Below, in pieces: positions 15,282 through 22,466 of a stretch of 30,397 nt of DNA. Made by a program: the position numbers and the translations under genes. Numbering within the stretch: the first letter of the stretch is position 1; the number at the start of each line of letters is the position of its first letter. Source of the DNA: CAIKAP01 sp964574605 (GTDB taxonomy: Bacteria > Verrucomicrobiota > Verrucomicrobiia > Palsa-1439); the NCBI GenBank assembly GCA_964574605.1, contig CAZNOK010000039.1:1-30397 (forward strand), in the 5' to 3' direction. The notes beneath the pieces are model-generated. The model searched no databases and had not been told where the DNA came from. It saw only the letters and a program-made list of their open reading frames with translations.

Positions 15282-16691
15282 TTACTGCGCGGATTTCTGG
15301 GCGGTGTATTTCAGATCGTCGAACCAGATTTTCACCAGCGCGTGGCCGGAGTCGTTGTGGATGGAGAATAAACCGAAACGGTCGAACTGGCCGCCTTGCA
15401 CCTTGTCACCTTTCTTCAGGTCGAGACTGAACGACTCGCCGCCGAGCGTCACGCGGACGACGCCGAGACCGTTCTTGGCGGTCGGATCGTAGGTCAGCGT
15501 CCAGTCATACGCGCGGCCGGGAATCAGCACTGGCCCTTTGCTTGCGGTGCGCGCCGTTCCTTTGGCGGTTGTGAACGCCGGTGCGAAGTAGTGACCGACG
15601 CGAGATGAGCCTGCCACTCTGACGCCGATAAAGCTGCCGGCCTTATCGGGCGCGGCGTCTTGAGGTCGGTCTTTGAACCAGCCGAACAACATGCCGGAGT
15701 CCGGCGCGCCAACTTCCAGCATGACTTTGCCGCTCGCTTCGAGCCGGTCCTCAAACGTCAATGACCCGACGCGGTCGGCGTAGCTGGCCCAGAGTTTTCC
15801 CATGCGCCAGATCGTGCCGCCGATTTCGCCGGACTTGCCGCCGGCGCGCGAGGTGTTGCTGAAACCGAAATCATTCGCGCTGCTCGCGCCTTTCGGGCTG
15901 GTGGAGCGATTGCCGACGGCGTCCCAATGCGGGTCGGTTCGCAAGTCCAGCGGTTGTCCATCGCGTTCAAGGTCGCCGAAATAAACCGTCGTCTGGCCGC
16001 CGGGTTTCGTTCCGTTGATCAGCCCGAAGCGGTCGAAGACGGTGCCCTGTTTCTTGTAACCGTCGGGCAGATCGAAGGAGAACGGCTTGTTCTCGAACGG
16101 CTCCGGCTTCGGCAGGTTGCTGCGGACGGTGAACGTGACGCGCCCTTTGCCGTCGGCGGCATGCGGATCGTAATCGAGCTTCCAAGTGTAGCGCGTGCCG
16201 TCGTTGCGGAAGGTGTTGTGTTCCTTCTTGCCTTCCTTCGGCGGAATGAGCGTGCCCGCGGATTGATTCTGCGCGGTGTGAAGCCGGATGTGGACCATGC
16301 CGCCGTCCTTCGAGGTGCCAATCTGCAAACCGAGCGATTGCAACGGGCGGCTCGTGCCTTCGATCTGGTTGGCGTTGAACCAACCGAAGATCGCGGCGCT
16401 GCTGCCCTTGCCGGTGATCGCGAACCTGCCCGACGCGCTGAGTTTGTCGTCGAGCGTCTTCGGGCTGATTGTTTCGGCATACCACGCGGGACGAACCGCG
16501 CGCCAAACCGTGCCGCCGATCTCGCCTTTCTCCTTGCTCGCGCGGCTGGTCGCGCTGTAACCGAAATCCTGCGTCACCGTTTCCACGTCTGCGGGAGCCG
16601 TGCGATTGTTGTGGCCTTCCCAGACGGGGTCGCGGTCGAAGGTTTCCGTCTTCAAAGCTGCTGCGAGCAGCAATGCGCCTATCGTGATCAT
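15282..16691 (-). CDS. Secreted protein with two tandem copies of an undescribed lectin-like domain (paralogue B)
   Basis: This 469-residue protein is of unrecognised family. It starts with a hydrophobic segment (MITIGALLLAAALK) that looks like a short signal peptide without the usual basic N-region. The rest is an internal duplication. Half one carries FDRDPVWEGHNNR, QDFGYSATSRA, GEIGGTVWR, IFGWFN, YTWKLDYDP and FDRFGLINGT. Half two repeats these as TDPHWDAVGNR, NDFGFSNTSRAGG, GEIGGTIWR, LFGWFK, YDWTLTYDP and FDRFGLFSIHN. Each half (about 220-235 residues) is strand-rich with regular aromatic and Gly motifs, suggesting a jelly-roll or concanavalin-like fold, which is inferred. The ATG at 16691 overlaps the TGA of the upstream paralogue by 4 bp. 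An open frame to 16703 would need a TTG start. Nearby genes suggest a role in polysaccharide or glycoconjugate binding. Confidence 0.82.
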   Translation of the reverse strand: MITIGALLLAAALKTETFDRDPVWEGHNNRTAPADVETVTQDFGYSATSRASKEKGEIGGTVWRAVRPAWYAETISPKTLDDKLSASGRFAITGKGSSAAIFGWFNANQIEGTSRPLQSLGLQIGTSKDGGMVHIRLHTAQNQSAGTLIPPKEGKKEHNTFRNDGTRYTWKLDYDPHAADGKGRVTFTVRSNLPKPEPFENKPFSFDLPDGYKKQGTVFDRFGLINGTKPGGQTTVYFGDLERDGQPLDLRTDPHWDAVGNRSTSPKGASSANDFGFSNTSRAGGKSGEIGGTIWRMGKLWASYADRVGSLTFEDRLEASGKVMLEVGAPDSGMLFGWFKDRPQDAAPDKAGSFIGVRVAGSSRVGHYFAPAFTTAKGTARTASKGPVLIPGRAYDWTLTYDPTAKNGLGVVRVTLGGESFSLDLKKGDKVQGGQFDRFGLFSIHNDSGHALVKIWFDDLKYTAQKSAQ

Positions 16692-18091
16692 TTTGTGGAG
16701 CAACTGGCGGTGTATGTCAGGTCGTCGAACCAGATCTTCACCTTCGAGCCGCCGTTGTGGGAGGCGAAAATACCGAAACGATCAAGCTGCGCACCTTGGG
16801 CGCGGACTTTGTCGCGGAGATTCAACGTCACGGTCTCTTTGTCGAGCGTGACGGTCAGGGCACCGCGTCCATCGTTGCCGACGGGATCGTAGGACAACGT
16901 CCACTCGTGCGGTTTGCCGTCAGGCCGGAGCACCGGTCCTTTTTCGACATGGGCTTTCTCGCCTTTGGCCGTCCGCAGTTGCGGGGCGAAGTAGTGGCCG
17001 ACTCGCGTCGGGCCGCCGATGGCGATGCCGACGAAGTTGACGTAGCCGGCGCGTTCATCCTGTTTCTGATCCTTCGCGCCACTGTGGTACCAGCCGAAGA
17101 ATGTGTCGGAGTCCGGGTCCGCGCCGGTGAGTGCGACGCGCCCGTGCGCGACGAGCGGCTGGTCGAGCGTGAACGGCCCGACACGGTCTCCGTAGCTCGC
17201 GTAACGGCCGCGCCAGACGACTCCGCCGATCTCGCCCGGCTTGCCGCCGGCGAAACTCGTTGCGCTGTAACCGAAGTTCTGCACGCCTTTCGGATTGGCC
17301 TCGAAGTAGTTCTCGCGGTTGCCGACGCCCTCCCACTGAGGATCGGTTTTGAAATCATACCGCTTGCCGTCGAGCGTGAGGTCATTGAGCCAGAACGTGG
17401 GCGTGCCGCCGGCTTTGCGCATGTTCGCGATGCCAAAGCGCGTGAAGGTCGCGCCTGTCTGCTTGAAGCCCGACGGCAGGTCCACCACGATGCGGCCATC
17501 AATCGGGTCTTTGTCCTTGTCGTGGCCCGTCAGCGCGTAGATGAACTGGCCGTTGCCACCGGCGCCGTTCGGGTCGTAGTCGAGCGTCCACTGGTAGCGG
17601 ACGCCCGCGCGCAACGGCGTGGGACGGAACTTGCCGGGGATGTAATGGGTGACGAAGTGGCCGCAGCTTTCATTGTGGGAGTTGAGCATGCGCACGGCGA
17701 GGCGAGCGCCGGACTTCTCGGTATCGAAGTTCATGCCGAGCGAGCTGGTGGGCCGCGCCGTCTCGGGCTGCTGGTCGTTGAACCAGCCCACAAACACGCC
17801 GCCGCCACCGGTCGTCGCGCTGAACGTGAACGCGCCCGACACGGAGAGCCGGTCGTTGAGCGTGCGCGGGGTCAGCTTGGCCGCATAGTAAGCGAGCTTG
17901 CTCGCGCGCGTGATGCGACCGCCGACGGCATGTGTCTCCGGACTGTAACCGAAGTCCTGAGTGAGCGTCTGTTGCTCTTTGACTTCCATGCGGTTGTTGT
18001 AGCCTTCCCAGCCGGGGTCGCGGTCGAAATGTTCCGTCTTCTCTCCAGCCACAAGCGCCGCGGCGATGATGGCGAGCACTGCAGCTTGCAT
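16688..18091 (-). CDS. Secreted protein with two tandem copies of an undescribed lectin-like domain (paralogue A)
   Basis: This 467-residue paralogue of the next gene has the same plan. After a hydrophobic leader (MQAAVLAIIAAALVAG), half one shows FDRDPGWEGYNNR, QDFGYSPETHA, LNDRLSVSGAF, FVGWFND, YQWTLDYDP and FTRFGIANM. Half two shows TDPQWEGVGNR, QNFGYSATSFAGG, GEIGGVVWR, FFGWYHS, HEWTLSYDP and LDRFGIFASHN, and both halves end in a strand like VKIWFDDLTY. Half one lacks the GEIGG motif seen in the other three copies (it has VGGRITR). The strongest leaderless-type promoter in the window lies directly upstream. The gene ends in ATGA overlapping its paralogue, so they form a two-gene transcription unit, probably a product of tandem gene duplication after domain duplication. 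No catalytic motif is recognisable. Confidence 0.82.
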   Translation of the reverse strand: MQAAVLAIIAAALVAGEKTEHFDRDPGWEGYNNRMEVKEQQTLTQDFGYSPETHAVGGRITRASKLAYYAAKLTPRTLNDRLSVSGAFTFSATTGGGGVFVGWFNDQQPETARPTSSLGMNFDTEKSGARLAVRMLNSHNESCGHFVTHYIPGKFRPTPLRAGVRYQWTLDYDPNGAGGNGQFIYALTGHDKDKDPIDGRIVVDLPSGFKQTGATFTRFGIANMRKAGGTPTFWLNDLTLDGKRYDFKTDPQWEGVGNRENYFEANPKGVQNFGYSATSFAGGKPGEIGGVVWRGRYASYGDRVGPFTLDQPLVAHGRVALTGADPDSDTFFGWYHSGAKDQKQDERAGYVNFVGIAIGGPTRVGHYFAPQLRTAKGEKAHVEKGPVLRPDGKPHEWTLSYDPVGNDGRGALTVTLDKETVTLNLRDKVRAQGAQLDRFGIFASHNGGSKVKIWFDDLTYTASCSTK

Positions 18092-18099
18092 GATTGCGG

Positions 18100-18128
18100 A
18101 TTAGACACCTCGACTCGCCGCGTTTCAA
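18100..18128 (-). promoter_or_regulatory. Sigma-70-like promoter for the duplicated-domain gene pair, leaderless spacing
   Basis: On the minus strand, TTGAAA (18128-18123, 5/6) and TCTAAT (18105-18100, 5/6) are separated by exactly 17 bp. The -10 ends 8 nt before the ATG at 18091, so the transcript would start at or just before the start codon. A GAGGTG lies too far upstream (15 nt) to act as a normal Shine-Dalgarno sequence. Confidence 0.5.
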
Positions 18129-18155
18129 CGGAAATCCGTCAGTCGAATGATCGTT

Positions 18156-18225
18156 GTAGGGGCGGACTGCGTCCGCCCCTCGTTCGGCGATGCGCGAGAG
18201 CGGGGCGCACGCAGTGCGCCCCTAC
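18156..18225. repeat. 70-bp palindromic repeat with two GC-rich hairpins
   Basis: Outer arms GTAGGGGC (18156-18163) and GCCCCTAC (18218-18225) are exact inverted repeats. Two hairpins lie within: AGGGGCGGA/TCCGCCCCT with a 5-nt loop (18158-18180) and GGGGCGCA/TGCGCCCC with a 5-nt loop (18202-18222). Outer and inner pairings are mutually exclusive. It resembles REP/BIME-type intergenic repeats. Its right end contains the TAG stop codon of the upstream propeller gene. It could block 3' exonucleases or aid termination, but no T-tract follows either hairpin. Confidence 0.75.
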
Positions 18226-19802
18226 TGTGAGGCGGCGGATGGCATCACCAGCTTCGCGCCTTTTTGCACGGCGTAGAGTGAGCGGGTCGAGGATACAAAC
18301 ATCGTGCCGTTAGCGATGATCGGCGAACTCGCGGAGCCGATGGGGACATCGGCCAACACTTTCATCTCTTTGCCGAGGGCGAAGAGAACAAGACGCTTGT
18401 TGGTTTTGACGAAGACTTTGCCGTCGGCGATCAACGGTGATGCCCACGTCTCGGCGTTCGCCTCGTATACCCAATACGGCTTGCCCGTCTTGAGGTCGAG
18501 ACAATGCACGCGGCCTGGCAAGTCCACGGCGTAGAGCAATCCGTCGGCAATCGCCACGCTGGCGATGGTGCGTTCGATGGCGTCGTAGCTCCAGATACAG
18601 CCACCCTTCGCTGCATCAATGCAGTGCAAGAGGCCGCGTCCGCGACCGTGCATCGGGTCTTGGCCGATGGTGACATAGACGCGATCCTTGTAAAACACCG
18701 GCGTGGAAATGATCTCGCTCGGACCGATGAACTTGCCGTCGTTCTTGTTGGTCGAGTATTTCTTGCGCTTGTCGCCGATGTAATAGTTGAACGGCTTGCC
18801 GTCACCCAGCGGATCGCGGTAGCGAGGCGGAACACAATCGTATTGCCAGACTTTCTTGAAGTGAACCGTTTTGTCCGGCACGGTCGTCAACGCCTCGTAA
18901 GCGTAACAGAGGCCGTCGGGACCGCCAAAGAACACCAGCTTCTTGCCGTTCACCGCGCCCATCGAGGGCGGGGCCCAGGCGGTATGCCACATCCGGTGTC
19001 CCAAACCTTCCGTGTCGGTCGCCAGTAACCGGCCTGTCTCCGTGTCGAGCGCGATGAAAGTCGGCGCATCGGGGCGCAGACATTTTTCGTGGGGCTTATC
19101 AACGCCATTCGATGTTTCGATGTAGAGGAACCGTCCATCCACCAAGGCCGAACCACTTGCCACGTCGTGCGGACAGATGCCCAGTTCGTCAATCAGGTCG
19201 TATTTCCAGATGATGTCCGCGTCCTGCGGGCCAAGCGTCAGCGGCGACTTGGCAGCGGCGGCCATGTATTTCGCCTCGTCTTTGAACGGCCCGTCGTTTC
19301 CATCGGCCTGGCCGTTGACATCGAGGCAGAGGACTTCTGCGGCAGTTGTCACGAGGAACGCCCGTTTGCCAACAATCGCCGCCGAGGAACAGGTGCCGAT
19401 GTGTTGTTGTCCATAGAGCGCGTCTTGCGGCAAGCGGTCATTGGTTCGTTTCGGGGTCACTAAGCGCCACAGGATTCGTCCGATTTTTTCGTCGAGGCAC
19501 CAGACCATCCCGCCGCGGGTGCGTTTGAAGCGCGGATCATCCCGCAACAGGTCATCATCGGTGCCGACAAGCACACGTCCGCCGGCGACGGTGGGATTGC
19601 CGTAGATGTAGGTGCCCAGCGGCACGACCCACCGGACGTTGTCGAGCGTGTCGCCCTTGACTGTGAATGATTCGGGGATTCCGGTCTCTGCCGAGACCAT
19701 GTTCCGGCCGAAATCGTTTCCACCCCACTGCGGCCAATCGCCGGCGGAACAAACCAGTCTCAAACACAGAAGCATCGTGGCTAGGGAACATACTTGTTTC
19801 AT
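18222..19802 (-). CDS. Secreted PQQ-like beta-propeller repeat protein
   Basis: This 526-residue exported protein opens with the signal peptide MKQVCSLATMLLCLRLVCSAG and then DWPQWGGNDFGRNM, the typical N terminus of this propeller class. Blades are marked by WCLDEKIGRILWRLV, VLCLDVNGQ, IALDTETGRLLATD, LHCIDAAKGGCIWSYD, HCLDLKTGKPYWVYE and SASSPIIANGTMFV. It is longer than the 406-residue propeller at 13289-14509 and not a close copy of it. Cys residues in GTCSSAA and GICPHDVASGS might form disulfides or bind metal. No quinoprotein dehydrogenase motif is evident, so a binding or scaffold role is more likely than PQQ-dependent oxidation. The stop codon lies inside a palindromic repeat, so the original C terminus may have been longer. 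Confidence 0.87.
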   Translation of the reverse strand: MKQVCSLATMLLCLRLVCSAGDWPQWGGNDFGRNMVSAETGIPESFTVKGDTLDNVRWVVPLGTYIYGNPTVAGGRVLVGTDDDLLRDDPRFKRTRGGMVWCLDEKIGRILWRLVTPKRTNDRLPQDALYGQQHIGTCSSAAIVGKRAFLVTTAAEVLCLDVNGQADGNDGPFKDEAKYMAAAAKSPLTLGPQDADIIWKYDLIDELGICPHDVASGSALVDGRFLYIETSNGVDKPHEKCLRPDAPTFIALDTETGRLLATDTEGLGHRMWHTAWAPPSMGAVNGKKLVFFGGPDGLCYAYEALTTVPDKTVHFKKVWQYDCVPPRYRDPLGDGKPFNYYIGDKRKKYSTNKNDGKFIGPSEIISTPVFYKDRVYVTIGQDPMHGRGRGLLHCIDAAKGGCIWSYDAIERTIASVAIADGLLYAVDLPGRVHCLDLKTGKPYWVYEANAETWASPLIADGKVFVKTNKRLVLFALGKEMKVLADVPIGSASSPIIANGTMFVSSTRSLYAVQKGAKLVMPSAASQ

Positions 19803-19811
19803 TGTGCGGGT

Positions 19812-19839
19812 AGTCTAGCGGAAGAAAGAACTATTGCAA
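19812..19839 (-). promoter_or_regulatory. Weak candidate promoter for the 526-residue propeller gene (leaderless)
   Basis: On the minus strand, TTGCAA (19839-19834, 4/6) and TAGACT (19817-19812, 4/6) are 16 bp apart, with 9 nt from the -10 to the ATG. TTGCAA is its own reverse complement and could also serve the divergent hydrolase gene, which has TAGAGT at 19855-19860, 10 nt before its ATG, although that spacing is only 15 bp. Confidence 0.28.
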
Positions 19840-19870
19840 CCATCGGCGCTGTGTTAGAGTCGCCTCGCTT

Positions 19871-20743
19871 ATGAAACGATTCCTCCTGCTTGCCGCCGCT
19901 TGTCTCGTTGCGCACGCGGCGCGCGCCGACCGCGCCCGCATGTTGCGCCTGCAAACACCCGACGACGTTGGCCTCGCGGCGGCTTACTATCCCGCCAGCA
20001 GCACCAATGCGGTCTTGCCGGCGGCGGTGTTGCTGCATTCGTTTGGCTCGAACCGCGACGAGTGGGGATCATTCCCCCTGCTGCTCCAACACAACGGCAT
20101 CGCGGTGTTGAGTTTCGATTTTCGCGGCCACGGCGAAAGCACCCGTCGCATCACCTCCGCCGGGCCGCAACTGGTGGATTACCAGAGCTTCACCCAGCGC
20201 GATTTCCAGAATCTGCTCCTCGACATCAACAGCGCCGTGGACTGGCTGGAGGAACAACCGGCCATAGACAAACAACGGATCGTGCTCATCGGCTCCAGCC
20301 TCGGCGCGAATCTCGCCGTCCGTTACGCCAAGGAACACGAGGGCTTGGCCGGACTGATCCTGTTCAGCCCCGGTCTCGCCTACAAAGACATCCGCATTGA
20401 CGACGTGTTTCCGGAACTGCGGCGGCTGCCGCTGCGCATCATCGTGTCGGTGCGCGACACCTTCGCGTACGAATCATCGCGCCGACTGTTGGATGCGCGG
20501 CGCCAGAGCGGTCGCGCGCGCGACTTCAAGGAGATGATCGCCTGCAGCGGCGAACAACACGGTGCCGAACAACTCCGCGCCGTCAAGGAATTGCCCGGCG
20601 TCCTGATTCACTGGTTGCGGCAAGCGCTCTTCAAGGAGACCATCGCAGAACCCGCGCCACCACCGCCGCAGCAGCCGGTCACGACCAATGCGCCGCCCGC
20701 CAAGGCGAAGACGTCGCGCCGCCCAAACCGTCCGCTACCCTGA
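19871..20743 (+). CDS. Secreted alpha/beta hydrolase
   Basis: This 290-residue serine hydrolase has a signal peptide (MKRFLLLAAACLVAHAARA). The alpha/beta-hydrolase features are in order: oxyanion-loop strand VLLHSFGSN (53-61), SFDFRGHGES (81-90), nucleophile elbow GSSLG (141-145, Ser143), a probable acid Asp196 in VSVRDTF, and a probable catalytic His230 in EQHGAEQL. The family includes esterases, lipases, peptidases and dienelactone-hydrolase-like enzymes; the substrate cannot be inferred. The last 40 residues are Pro/Ala-rich and end in a basic stretch, probably disordered. It is the only plus-strand gene between the FHA gene and the aldo/keto reductase. Its 3' end overlaps the end of cstA by 9 bp, so the two transcripts would be antisense to each other at their tails. 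Confidence 0.85.
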   Translation: MKRFLLLAAACLVAHAARADRARMLRLQTPDDVGLAAAYYPASSTNAVLPAAVLLHSFGSNRDEWGSFPLLLQHNGIAVLSFDFRGHGESTRRITSAGPQLVDYQSFTQRDFQNLLLDINSAVDWLEEQPAIDKQRIVLIGSSLGANLAVRYAKEHEGLAGLILFSPGLAYKDIRIDDVFPELRRLPLRIIVSVRDTFAYESSRRLLDARRQSGRARDFKEMIACSGEQHGAEQLRAVKELPGVLIHWLRQALFKETIAEPAPPPPQQPVTTNAPPAKAKTSRRPNRPLP

Positions 20744-22417
20744 CGTGGCCGGCGAGGGGCCGCGTCGCCGCAGCGCGTTGATCAACACGACCAACGCCAG
20801 CACGAACAGTATCAGACTGAGCACACCCACAAACGCGCTACCGCTGCCCAGCAGATTTTGCCAGACCAATTGAGTCAGCGCAATCAGCGTGGTAATAAAC
20901 ATGAAGACCATCGGCACGAAGATGTACGCGGCTTTGCGACCTTCATGACGCAACCACGTGTGGACCACCAGCAATGCAAACGCGGCCAGCAATTGATTCG
21001 TCGCTCCAAACGCCGGCCAGATCGCTTTCCACGCCGGGATCGGTTGCCCATTCGGGCCGGGGATCGCCACAAACACCATGATCGTCGGCAGCAACAACGT
21101 CGTCGCCGTCCCGATGTAGCGGGCGGCTTTGCCGCGCATGCGGAACAACTCCTCGAAAATGAATCGCGCCAGACGTGTGCAGGTGTCCAGCGTCGTCAAC
21201 AGGAACGTGCTCACCGCCAGCAGCCCAAACGTTGTCCCCACCGACGGACTCAACCCCAACGTTGACACAAACCGCCCCACGCCCTCCGCAAACACATCCA
21301 CAGGCGTCCGGCCACCGCCGGGTTTGCCCGCCAGCACCATCACTGTCGCCAGCGCGACTACGGCCAGAATGCCTTCCGTCAACATTCCCCCGTAAGCCAC
21401 GGGCTTGGCGGAACGCTCGTTGTCAAGCTGCTTGGAGGTTGTCCCCGAGGCCACCATGCTGTGGAATCCGCTGACGGCGCCACACGCCACCGTGATGAAC
21501 AACGTCGGGTAGATCAACCCCAGTTGCGCGTCCGACCAGCCACGGAACGCCGGATAGTTGATCGCCACCTGTCCGCTCAGGCCGCTGACCACCGCGCCAA
21601 TCGCGCCGCCCGCCAAGCTCGCAAACAACAGATACGCCGACAGGTAATCCCGCGGCTGCAACAGCAGCCAGACCGGCAACACCGACGCGACGAAACAGTA
21701 CACGATCAACACCACGCTCCACGTGTTCTTTGCCGACCCCGCGATTGACGGCACCATGTCCGACGTCAAGGGCAGTTTCAATCCCACCCACAACGCCACG
21801 AAGACCAGCGGCACGAAGACAGCGGAGCCTTTCGTCAGCGAGAATTTCCACCGGTACACCGACAGTCCAAACAAGGTCGCCAGCCCGATGTAGAGCAGCG
21901 ATGCCGTCGCCACCGCGCCCCCCTGCTCCTTCAACTCGCCCGGCCCTGGCGCGAAACTCGATGCCGTCAGGTCCAGAAAAACGATGATGACGTAAACCAT
22001 CGCGATCCAAGTGAACACCAGAAGCGAGTAGTAGGTGCTGGGGCTGAGGTATTGCCGGCAGACCTCGCCAATCGAGCGGGAGCGGTGACGGACACTGGCG
22101 ATCAGCGACGCGTAATCGTGCACACCGCCGATGAGGACCGATCCAATGAGCACCCACAACAGCGCCGGTGCCCAGCCGAACGCCAACCCCGCGATGATCG
22201 GCCCGACGATCGGCCCCGCCCCGGCGATGGAACTGAAATGGTGGCCGAACAAGATCAATGGTTTCGTCGGCACATAGTCCACGCCGTCGCACTCGGTGTG
22301 CGCCGGCGTCTTGCGCTCCGCATCCACCTGCATTTTACGTTCGAGAAAGCGCCCGTACCAACGATACCCAGCAGCAAGAATACCCGCCGCCACGATGATT
22401 AACAGTGTCAGACTCAT
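20735..22417 (-). CDS. cstA: Carbon starvation protein CstA family transporter
   Basis: This 560-residue protein has about 14-16 TM helices. Diagnostic CstA sequence is seen at YVPTKPLILFGHHFSSIAGA (residues 48-67) followed by GPIVGPI, then GSVLIGGVHDYASL, and later the helix ending in TTLDTCTRLARFI. Family members import pyruvate (CstA, BtsT) or peptides and are induced on nutrient limitation. At this length it is nearer the shorter type than the about 700-residue E. coli proteins. A strong Shine-Dalgarno sequence (AGAGGGAG) precedes the ATG, and a good promoter lies in the 49-bp gap to the channel gene, so it is probably transcribed on its own as well as by read-through. No dedicated two-component regulator (BtsSR-like) is in the window. 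Confidence 0.93.
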   Translation of the reverse strand: MSLTLLIIVAAGILAAGYRWYGRFLERKMQVDAERKTPAHTECDGVDYVPTKPLILFGHHFSSIAGAGPIVGPIIAGLAFGWAPALLWVLIGSVLIGGVHDYASLIASVRHRSRSIGEVCRQYLSPSTYYSLLVFTWIAMVYVIIVFLDLTASSFAPGPGELKEQGGAVATASLLYIGLATLFGLSVYRWKFSLTKGSAVFVPLVFVALWVGLKLPLTSDMVPSIAGSAKNTWSVVLIVYCFVASVLPVWLLLQPRDYLSAYLLFASLAGGAIGAVVSGLSGQVAINYPAFRGWSDAQLGLIYPTLFITVACGAVSGFHSMVASGTTSKQLDNERSAKPVAYGGMLTEGILAVVALATVMVLAGKPGGGRTPVDVFAEGVGRFVSTLGLSPSVGTTFGLLAVSTFLLTTLDTCTRLARFIFEELFRMRGKAARYIGTATTLLLPTIMVFVAIPGPNGQPIPAWKAIWPAFGATNQLLAAFALLVVHTWLRHEGRKAAYIFVPMVFMFITTLIALTQLVWQNLLGSGSAFVGVLSLILFVLALVVLINALRRRGPSPATSG

Positions 22418-22428
22418 TTCTCCCTCTT

Positions 22429-22457
22429 TCTATACACAACAGCCTCGCTGCTGCCAA
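22429..22457 (-). promoter_or_regulatory. cstA: Candidate cstA promoter
   Basis: On the minus strand, TTGGCA (22457-22452, 5/6) and TATAGA (22434-22429, 4/6) are separated by exactly 17 bp. They lie in the short gap between the channel gene's stop and cstA, with the AGAGGGAG ribosome binding site between the -10 and the ATG. This leaves a very short leader. Confidence 0.45.
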
Positions 22458-22466
22458 GTTTATCGC

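Noticed and set aside
16757..18313. 518-residue plus-strand open frame
   Set aside because: Antisense to the duplicated-domain genes; Arg/Ala/Val-rich and it crosses the palindromic repeat.
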